From Plenodomus lindquistii (Eukaryota > Ascomycota > Dothideomycetes > Pleosporales > Leptosphaeriaceae), in assembly GCA_025504975.1 (NCBI GenBank), contig JANUWI010000017.1, positions 868,001 through 932,000 of the forward strand: 64,000 nucleotides of DNA. The letters run 5' to 3'. Made by a program: the position numbers and the translations under genes. Positions 55,928 through 64,000 of this stretch are shown here, piece after piece. How positions within the stretch are numbered: the stretch's first letter is position 1; the number at the start of each line of letters is the position of its first letter. The notes under the pieces are model-generated. The model did no database searches. It was given only the letters and a program-made list of their open reading frames with translations, and had not been told where the DNA came from.

Positions 55928-58117
55928 GACGGTCGTGTAGGAGGGCAGGATGGGGATCGTGTATATGTCCAAGACAGATGATATGAGCAAGGCAGACAGA
56001 CCTGTTGTAAGACAATGCCATACACGAAATCTGCTCAACCTTGACTCGTGTGTATCGCAAGAATCTGTTACGCTGCATCGCTCAAATTTCCTTTCAGAAT
56101 ACTTATTATCAGAATACGCAGTCTGGAAACCACAACGAAATACATCTTACACAAACACAAGCCCACTCACAGCAACTCAGTTTGAAATCACAAGAAACTG
56201 TGCCAGTCCAGCCAACGCACCCACCACCAAACAACCAATCCCCCACATCCCGATCGCACCCAAACCCGTCATACAAGCCGCGCATCAGACATACCACATA
56301 CTTCACCAACCAACAATCTTCCTTCCTTCCATCCACGGCCTTTTCATCGGTAATACTGTACATCGACACATCCGCTGCGCCGCGGTGCGCGCGCAGTGAA
56401 GAAATTGTTCCAGACAGTCTACATGTGTTGTTGTTCGGTTCGGCCGCGGATAACTCAACTTCAACGCGTGTCGGTCGGAAAAACCACAGCGCCCGCACCA
56501 CTTAGAGTACAAACACGGCATCGCACAGCCTCGTGAACCGAACGCCTTGGTTATGTTAATTATGACGGCATGGTATAGGCGCCGAAGTAGTTTTAAGCAT
56601 CTGGACTCCGTCCGGGTGGAGCGGACGTCGCGGAATGCGATGGGATGGGATGGGATGGGTGGGCTTTGTTGAGGTGCGCATCGAGATCGGGGAATGGGAT
56701 GGGTGGTGAGGTCAGTGTAGACAAGACTACGTATGGGAGAGTTGTATGTATGGTGATGTATAGGTACTTGTTTGTGGGGCGTTGGCATGTGAAGAGTTGG
56801 GTTGCGGTGTTGAAGTGTAGTGTGTTGTGGTGGCTACGTCATTTGGTACTGGAGGCGCGGATCCGCTTGCAGCGTACATGTTGGAGAGGATGTTAGCTGT
56901 GATGGGAGGGAGTGAGTTGTGTGGATATGGATTTATTTTCAATTAGGTGCAGCTATCTACATGGAACTTTCTTTACAGAATGGTAATCATGAGAGTAGAT
57001 GGAGTAATCCACATGCGACACTGTGCCCATAAGCTTACCTTCTCTACACTACAGTACATTCCACGCCCGGCTGAACGCATCCACCAGCAACCACGCCACG
57101 TCCCTCGAACAAAAATCTCACATTACCATCTATCCGATTGGTCAGCTCCCGTAACATCTCACATGAGACGGTCGTGTCTTGCACCACAGCTCAGCGGCCC
57201 AGCATGGAAACAAGGCGATTTCCCCGCATCAGTCGGACTCGCAAGCACCATCAACCCCTCATCCTACTCGCTGTCGGATTGGCTTAAACAGCGTTGAGCT
57301 CTCCAAGGTACTGGATTGTGTTTTGAGCCGTCACTTTCACTTCTTCACTCTTGACACTACCATACCCTTCTCGCGCTGTTCTTTGTTTGCGTCTTGATTG
57401 ATCGATAGATTGAAAGATATACCCACCTACTCCGCTTCGAGCGACTACGCCATACAGGACATCCATCCATCGATCGGGCTAACCCGCATCCACACACCCG
57501 ACCCACACACACCCGCGATTCCTTGGCGCGGACGGACTTCCTCCAGGTACGCACGCGCTCTTCTCACCGCATCGCGTCGCATGGCATCGCACGCCCAACA
57601 CATTTCATATGCCTGCATGTTTTCTTAGCGGGTCGTCTCGGGAAGCCACATCGTCGCGCGTGGATCGCTGCTCGGCTGCACCATCTGAGATGGCTGTTGC
57701 TGTGCACCGAGGATGATGGTGCCAGGCCGTGCTGGCTATGTCATTGCCGGCACGGCTTGGTAGTGGTTCCACGGCCGCGGCCATTGCGACTACATGCGTG
57801 CACGCCGTTGAGGCTCTGCTTGCTGGCTAAGCGCGGACATGTTCAGGTTGGCCCGGAGTGGTGATGCGTGCGTGCGTGCGATGATATAGAAGTGTGAAGT
57901 TTTTGTCTCTTTCTTTCTTCTGTTACTTCTTAATTTCGGGTATACGTCAGAGTTTCTTCTCTACAACCATCTCCATTACTATTTCTTGTTCAAAGTCTTC
58001 ATTCAAGCGCACATACCCACTTCCACATTGTCTCTATACTTCACGTCTATATTGACCCACTCACACACCGCCATCACACACCTCCCTTGAAGGAGCCAGC
58101 TGTGAACTGACACCATC
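55928..58117. other. Long intergenic region
   Basis: 2.2 kb with simple repeats (ATGGG units near 56640, TGCGTGCG near 57865) and no supported gene. The part near 57900-58100, rich in T and C, is likely the promoter and leader of the carrier gene. Confidence 0.5.
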
Positions 58118-59231
58118 ATGTCCACAGCCCTCCCCACCAGCACCGCCCAAACCCTCAAAATGCCCGCCGCCCGCGCCCTCGAAAACGCCAAACAATCCTC
58201 CGAATCCGTCCTCAGCGACGCCAGCTCCAAAATGTCAAAAGCCGCCGAAAACCCCAAACAAGTAACCACTGACCTCCTCCACACCCCCTTTATGCGCGCA
58301 GCCCTCCCCTTCATCAACGGTGGCCTCGCAGGCATGACCGCAACCACCGTAATCCAACCCGTCGACATGGTAAAAGTGCGTCTCCAACTCGCCGGCGAGG
58401 GCGTAAAAACCGGCCCAAAACCCACCCCCATCAGCGTGCTCCGCGACGTTGTCGCCGCCGGCAAAGTAATGGACCTATACACGGGTCTGAGCGCCGGTCT
58501 CCTCCGCCAAGCCGTCTACACAACCGCCCGCATTGGCTTCTTCGACACATTCATGGGATCCCTCTCCACACGGGCGAAACAAAACAACACAACCATCGGC
58601 TTCAAAGAGCGTGCAGCCGCGGGCCTCGCAGCAGGAGGCCTCGCCGCCATCGCAGGCAACCCCGCCGACCTAGCCCTCATCCGCATGCAATCCGACGGCC
58701 TGAAACCCGCCGCCCAACGCGAAAACTACCGCTCCGTCATCGACGCCCTAACCCGCATTACCAAGACCGAAGGCGTGGCGCGCCTCTGGGCCGGCGCATA
58801 TCCAACCGTTGTTCGCGCCATGGCGCTGAATTTCGGACAATTGGCGTTTTTCTCAGAGGCAAAACAGCAGTTGAAGAATACCTCGCTCTCGTCGCGTACA
58901 CAGACGTTGACGGCGTCTGCGGTGGCGGGCTTCTTCGCGTCGTTTCTTTCCCTGCCCTTTGACTTTATGAAGACGAGGCTGCAGAAGCAGACGCGTGGGC
59001 CCGATGGAACACTGCCGTACAAAGGCATGTTTGATTGTGCGAAGAAGGTCGTGAGGGAGGAGGGCGTGTTGAGGTTTTATAGGGGCTTTGGAACGTATTA
59101 TGTTAGGATTGCTCCGCATGCGTAAGTTTTTTTGATCCCTTTTTTGAAGTTGGTTGAGGGACAAGGCTAATACGTTGATTAGGATGGTTACGCTGATTGT
59201 GGCGGATTACCTGGGCTTCATCACCAAGTAA
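58118..59231 (+). CDS. Mitochondrial 2-oxoglutarate/malate-type carrier (SLC25 family)
   Basis: Exons 58118-59121 and 59183-59231 give 350 residues. The 61-bp intron (GTAAGT..TTAG) ends in a short last exon coding MVTLIVADYLGFITK. It has three carrier repeats with the PxD/E signatures PVDMVKVRLQL, PADLALIRMQ and PFDFMKTRLQ. RMQSDG after the second signature and LALIRMQSDGLKP match the oxoglutarate carrier (SLC25A11) subgroup; a dicarboxylate carrier (DIC1) is the alternative. A 60-residue polar N-terminal extension precedes the first membrane helix. It exchanges dicarboxylates across the inner mitochondrial membrane, as in the malate-aspartate shuttle. Confidence 0.88.
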
Positions 59232-59478
59232 GCGGTTAGTTTGCATGCAGGGAAAGGAAATGAATGTTCATGTCGATGACCATGATGCGCGCGATTTGGG
59301 CGTTGGTAGTGATATCTCGGATGAGGTTTTTCTGCGGCGTTTAGGACACCCGGGTAGGGTGATTGGATGGGGCGTTTTGGGTTTGGATCGGATAGGGCTG
59401 GTATATAGCCTTGTAGCTTTGACTGTATTCATTATCTGTGTATGATCATCATGGTCGTCTGACATGCCAGTCATCTCT

Positions 59479-60789
59479 TCACCCCTCTTCATCACTATCA
59501 CTGGGATCCCCCAAATCCTCAATTACAGTCTGCTGTGTCCCTGGGATCTGCATCCTCGATGAATCCATCTCCGTCCCCTCCTCCTCTTCCTCAGAATCCT
59601 CCGCACCCTCCGCCTCAGCCTTGATCAACCGATTAATCTTTCTAATAAGAATAGGATCACTCCTCAAATCATGCACCGTAAGCATCTGACTACACCCCTG
59701 AATCGGACACTCGACAACTTTCTCCTGGCCCCTTCCGCCCTGCCCCGCAATCCTATTCGCACTGCCTCTGATCATTTCCAGAATCGCAGTCTTCTCAAAG
59801 GTATGCGGACACTTTGTGCTGGTCCACGGCTCCTTGAACGTCTGGTATGTGAGCGGGCAGCGTGTGCTAATGGTGGCTTTGTCGACGATGATGTCGTCGT
59901 CGGAATCAAAGGCGCCGCGGGCAGTCGAATCCGTCACACCTGGTGCGGGTGATCCGGATTCGGTGAACCATGTATCTTCGTGGCCGAGCGGGGGACCGGC
60001 GTCTCCGAATTTGGCGTCGTGGACTACGCGTTTGAAGTCACGGTAGTCGTTGTTGCGGGCGTAGCGTGTGGTGAGGGATAGGGAGGTGTAGGCGTCTTTT
60101 TCGCGCTGCATGCGTGTGGTGAAGAGTTCGGTTGCGCCGGTCAGAGCTACGCGGGGGCCGTCGAGGGGCGTGGGTCCTGGTGTTGGGTTCGCAGTCGCAT
60201 TGGCGTCGTCCTCCATGTCTTCATCGCCGTCGGAGCCCTGCGTCGGGCGTTGACTGGCGAGTTGGGATTGCCGCTGGGTGGCGCGCTGGCTCATTTGCGT
60301 CTGATATTCTTCTTCGAGTTGTTTTGGGCCGGTGAGACGGAGCCAGTCGAGCGTGGAGTCGATGCGTTTGGTTGCCATATCCGAGTCGATGATGGCGCGC
60401 ATGCTTTCTTCGAGCTTGGTGGTGGCTTCGTCGACCTTTTGTTGGAGTTCGGCCATGGTACGCTCTTCCTCTTCCTTGTCGTCAAGACTCTTGCCTGCGT
60501 CCCATTTCTTCTGGCGGCGCTCAATGTATTGCGCGTGTTCGCGTAGCATGTCGTTCACACTCTCGGCCGTTTTGCCAACCATAGTGGCGGCCTGCTTGTT
60601 GTGCTTCTTGATAATGTCCAAATTGCGTCCTTGCAGCTCACGGAGGGCTCTTGTGGCTTCGCCGTCGAGGGGATGAGACGGCTTCTTGTAGGGCGGGAGG
60701 TCGTCCGCCGCATCGCGACGAGAGCTTGATGCGGTAGAAGGGCGGCTGGCCGCTGGTCTTGCCATTGACTGTCTATTGCGTGACGACAT
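59479..60789 (-). CDS. NSE2: SMC5/6 complex E3 SUMO ligase Nse2/Mms21
   Basis: Intronless, 436 residues. The N-terminal 200 residues are helical and coiled (HAQYIERRQKKWDAGK, TMAELQQKVDEATTKLEES), the part that docks on the Smc5 arm. The SP-RING follows near 59870-59690: CPLTYQTFKEPWTSTKCPHTFEK, then ECPIQGCSQML, with Cys/His zinc ligands in place. A very acidic tail contains TVIEDLGDPSDSDEEG, which resembles a phospho-regulated SUMO-interacting motif. Nse2 sumoylates partners during DNA repair and replication-fork rescue in the nucleus. It is longer than yeast Mms21 (267 residues), mainly in the N-terminal and tail regions. Confidence 0.9.
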   Translation of the reverse strand: MSSRNRQSMARPAASRPSTASSSRRDAADDLPPYKKPSHPLDGEATRALRELQGRNLDIIKKHNKQAATMVGKTAESVNDMLREHAQYIERRQKKWDAGKSLDDKEEEERTMAELQQKVDEATTKLEESMRAIIDSDMATKRIDSTLDWLRLTGPKQLEEEYQTQMSQRATQRQSQLASQRPTQGSDGDEDMEDDANATANPTPGPTPLDGPRVALTGATELFTTRMQREKDAYTSLSLTTRYARNNDYRDFKRVVHDAKFGDAGPPLGHEDTWFTESGSPAPGVTDSTARGAFDSDDDIIVDKATISTRCPLTYQTFKEPWTSTKCPHTFEKTAILEMIRGSANRIAGQGGRGQEKVVECPIQGCSQMLTVHDLRSDPILIRKINRLIKAEAEGAEDSEEEEEGTEMDSSRMQIPGTQQTVIEDLGDPSDSDEEG

Positions 60790-61822
60790 TGCTGGCTGGA
60801 CTGGGACAGAGTGTGGAAGTCGCGGGGTTGGAAGGTTCGTGGAGTGAACGCGACGCGCTGTGATTAGCGTGGAACGTTGTCACATGACCTTCCACCAAAT
60901 TCCTCTCACACATGCTTGGGCACACTCAATTCACCACTCCCTCTGGTGTCCATCCAGTCGCTGCGCTCGCACTGTCCAACAGAATCTTCCTCCCACTTCT
61001 CAGTATCACTTACACGCTCCCAATCTCACCCGTGAAGCTCATACACCGTCTCCATCATGCACCCCATGCCGAAACCCAAGACAGGCAAACCCAGCACCCA
61101 AAACGCCAACCCTTTAGCGCTGCAATCAATGCTCTCATCACACTGCCAAATCAAGTATGATCGTGTTCTTGCCCAGAAGGCTCAAGTGCAATGACAAGTT
61201 GGCCGGAAAAGCCTCCAGTGCGTCGGCAAGTCGGCCGAGAAGCTTAACATGTTGTTTGGTGGCATGGCGCCCAGCATGATTGGCATCGTGGGAATTTGAG
61301 AGACGTCAGATTTACGAACATGGACTTTTTAAGCGAGATTAGCTTGATTGTCGTGATGGTATGTTGGATCTTCTGGTGATACTTCAGGCAGGATTTGTTT
61401 GAATAAAGGGTAGCTTTGAGATTGTCCTGTTGGCTTACTTGGAATCATTCTGACGCTGGCATGGGCTTTTAACGAACCTTCCTGGTAGTCAGGGTATATC
61501 GTCGTTTGGATATAGTCAGATTTGTGCACTCGTCCTTGCACTTGCAGCAACCCAATTTACAAACGATCGTATACATTTTTACTTCACAACGCCTGTACAC
61601 TCAATGCCATGGAGATGCAGGGGTTCCACAGTCCACGGACTATTACACCCATCGGCGGCGTGATAATAGACTTCCATCATCAAGCTAAGCAATTGGAAAG
61701 CTGGGAAGGAACGAGGAAGACAGTGCGAGTAGATACTCAATGGTGATATTATTCGAGAAGCTACTAAGAAGAAAAGCTTGAACATCTTCCAAGACTCTCA
61801 TATTATATGACACTCGACTACT
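60790..61822. other. Intergenic region, nothing recognised
   Basis: Between the NSE2 start and the 3' end of the PEBP gene. Short open frames only. Confidence 0.5.
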
Positions 61823-62614
61823 TTACACTCCAAAAACCTGCGAACCAATGTCAGCGTGTTCATAGCCATTCGCCCAGCATCAATCACACACCTTATCAAC
61901 CACAGCCCGACCCATCATCCCCACATTAGCACCTGCGCTCTTCAAATTCCCCCCCACACGCATAAACGTCACAGCTTCAACCTTGAGCCCCTTCTTCTCA
62001 ATCAGTCTTTGCGCATCAAACCCCCACCGATCCTTTAGATCCTGCACCTCGCCATTCCTCCCAGCAAGCGCTGCCACAAAAGGCTCCTGCAGATCGCGGA
62101 GATCCTGGGGCGTGACGGCGATTTTCTCGGATGCGCGAGCCAGGATGAAGACGTAGCGGTGAGGGCGCGAGTACATGTAGTTTGGCAGTGGTGCTGGTCC
62201 GATATATGGTGATCGTTCGGCTGCGGCGAAATGCGAGAGCGTGCCGTTTGGAGTGGAAGTCAGGTTTGTGGCTAGCCAGTGGCGTACTTGGCCGAAGTAG
62301 GTGTCATTGTTCATCATGAGATCGGGGTCTGTCATGATTAGGACTAGATTGTCGAGTGGTTTGGATGGCTGTTGGAGTTAGCTTGTGTTGTAGATACTTG
62401 GAAGTCGGGTGATAGTGAATCTTACTGGTGGGCTTAGGAAGACTTCCGGCTCAGTCTGGGTCTTCTCGCGGTCTAGCTCTTGCCCGGGTGTGTCCAGTGT
62501 GGCTTCCGGCCATTTCAGTGTGAGATCGAATGACAAGTTGAGATCATCTGTGAGTACATCTGGTATGACTTTGTGCGCTTGCAGTGCCAGCTTTCTGTCG
62601 CGAACGCCGGCCAT
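61823..62614 (-). CDS. Phosphatidylethanolamine-binding protein (PEBP/TFS1 family)
   Basis: Exons 62614-62426, 62368-61892 and 61837-61823 give 226 residues. Both introns (57 and 54 bp) keep phase, and the last exon is only 15 nt (VFGV). The PEBP core is seen in LVLIMTDPDLMMNNDTYFGQVRHWLATNL and in the C-terminal strand PHRYVFILARA. The DPD and H-W-L residues line the anion-binding pocket. Yeast Tfs1 of this family inhibits carboxypeptidase Y and the Ras-GAP Ira2; whether this protein does either is unknown. There is no signal peptide, so it is probably cytosolic. Confidence 0.85.
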
Positions 62615-63866
62615 TTTGAGCTTTCAGGAAAATCAATGGTGCGGTGGAAGATTGAAGAATTTGGAAGTCAGTAGTAGTAACGTTAAGACGTTCTTTTAGG
62701 TGCTTTGACCACGGTACTTTGTTATGATCATGCTGTTTATATCAGACTTCCCATATTGACGCAAGTCCTTGATACTCGTAGACCTTTACGCATCATTCAT
62801 TATGCATTAGGCAATGCTCTGCGGTGTCATCGTCAAAGTGGTCTGACAGCAGTGTCCATTCGAGTGTACATTGCGGATCCGTAGTATCCAAAGTGACATG
62901 ACGTTCAGATGACATGCGCAACGGGATTCGGCTCGACTGGGGAAGTGGGCCTGTTGGAAGTGGAGGCATGCAGGAACTCGGCAAATTTGTGGATTCCAAC
63001 CTGGTTCGGGGCACCTGGCTCGATCTATGGTATGATGAAGCGTCGTATAACAGTGTTCAAGATAAGGAGTCTCCAGCTGGATCTTGGGAGTTGGCGGGTG
63101 ATGCAAGCCTATGAAGGAGCTCGAATTTATCGTGTCCCCGTCCCGTGTTAACCGCATGACGCTTACGCCTATACAGTAGCAGGGAGATTATAAAGGTACT
63201 AAATGCCAACTTAATATTATCTTTACTCCTTGTAGATAATACACAAATAACCTAATCACTTCTAGTAATCTTTTAGTGTAGCGTGTTAACCGCAGTGCCT
63301 GTGATTTTGCTGACTTGACCAAAACGAGCTCCTTTGTACAGTCTGGTCAAGCGTCACATGATGGTGCTCCTCATTGAGAAGTCTGCAGCTGGATGTCGGG
63401 AGTTGGTAGAGAAGCTTCCATACAGGTGTCGCATACGTGGAGTTGACGTCATGCATCTCCATGCCTTGGTGGAGGATGTCAATATTGACGTGGGGAGTTC
63501 AGCGCAGCAAGTATCGATGTATTCTTAACTGATCTCAAGCTACGAAGCTCATATGGACGTACTCGCATCGAGGTTGCAGGCCGTTGTAGGATCACCAGTT
63601 CTTGATAATCGTCTGCCGCTTCCGGTAAGCCCCTAACCAAATGCAACCTAGCCAATACAGCTCTACCGCGCAGGCAGGTCAACTCGATCAATGTAACCCA
63701 ACAGCCGACCAATACGAAATTAGCAAAATTACGTGCTTGTTGCAGTCGTTGGGCGTAAGCGTGATCCGACCCCAAGCTTTGCCATGAAAAGCTTGCACCC
63801 GCCCAGCAGTCCTCGCAGCCGCTATTCATTATCGGAGACGAGCGCGATCACGACCAGAAGATAACG
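62615..63866. other. Intergenic region with AT-rich patch and diverged duplication
   Basis: Contains an AT-rich patch (63180-63290) bracketed by two copies of CGTGTTAACCGCA and a diverged repeat (about 63067-63094 and 63379-63406, sharing CAGCTGGAT..GGGAGTTGG). No gene is supported. Confidence 0.45.
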
Positions 63867-64000
63867 ATGGTAATGGATCCAGAGAAGGCGCCGTACAATG
63901 AGGAGGCTTTGCCGGATTCAGCAGAACGGACGCATCTGCAGGTCGTCAATGAAGACCGCCTACGCCGTTCACTCAGCGCACGACAAGTGCAAATGATAGC
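63867..64000 (+). CDS. Amino-acid permease, N-terminal fragment (3' partial)
   Basis: Starts ATG at 63867 (a second ATG lies two codons later) and runs open off the right edge. The visible residues are a polar cytoplasmic leader ending RRSLSARQVQMIA, which in fungal amino-acid permeases (AAT/APC superfamily) directly precedes the first membrane helix GGTIGTGLF. The identification rests on this short but distinctive motif. Confidence 0.75.
   Translation, partial: MVMDPEKAPYNEEALPDSAERTHLQVVNEDRLRRSLSARQVQMI

Overview
This window reads as nuclear DNA of a filamentous ascomycete (Pezizomycotina). A Dothideomycete is my best guess, but that is inference from gene content only. Most genes are split by short introns (43-90 bp, GTRNGY donors, CTRAC branch sites, YAG acceptors). 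Both strands are used, and there are allorecognition-type genes (kinase-ankyrin, esterase-pseudokinase, HET) of the kind filamentous ascomycetes carry in numbers. I rebuilt exon structures by hand from splice signals and reading-frame phase; every join given keeps the frame unless stated.

1-8.9 kb: an accessory region. A kinase-ankyrin fusion gene runs in from the left edge and meets a minus-strand serine-esterase/pseudokinase gene tail to tail. A weak remnant of a membrane-protein gene follows. 9.7-19.3 kb: housekeeping genes in compact divergent pairs: TRM7 tRNA methyltransferase with MAK5 RNA helicase, and LUC7 U1 snRNP factor with GPI16 GPI transamidase subunit, with a secreted pepsin-like protease between the pairs. 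20.1-27.6 kb: a small single-pass membrane protein and a 1697-residue coiled-coil protein.

27.6-42.5 kb: a gene-poor, RNA-rich block and the most interesting part. Between about 31.57 and 35.04 kb lies a tandem array of intron-exon units on the plus strand (period about 190-220 bp). Exons are mostly 35-61 nt and introns are 149-173 nt. In most complete units the intron holds a C box (ATGATGA) 30-37 nt after the donor and a D box (CTGA) 61-70 nt before the acceptor. I read this as a non-coding host gene carrying 14-16 intronic C/D box snoRNAs that arose by duplication of whole units. Upstream (30.5-30.9 kb) are two diverged copies of another element that fold into the same hairpin with compensatory changes. 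At 39.94 kb there is a clear U6 snRNA gene with its T-run terminator.

42.5-47 kb: a HET-domain gene that appears to carry a frameshift, then a multi-pass membrane protein gene whose intron region is flanked by a perfect 14-bp direct repeat. 47.7-64 kb: a 41-residue metallothionein-like peptide, LSB5 (VHS-GAT), two conserved fungal proteins of unknown function, the capping protein alpha subunit, a mitochondrial oxoglutarate/malate-type carrier, the NSE2 SUMO ligase, a PEBP-family protein, and the first codons of an amino-acid permease at the right edge. No tRNA, rRNA, transposase or CRISPR was seen.
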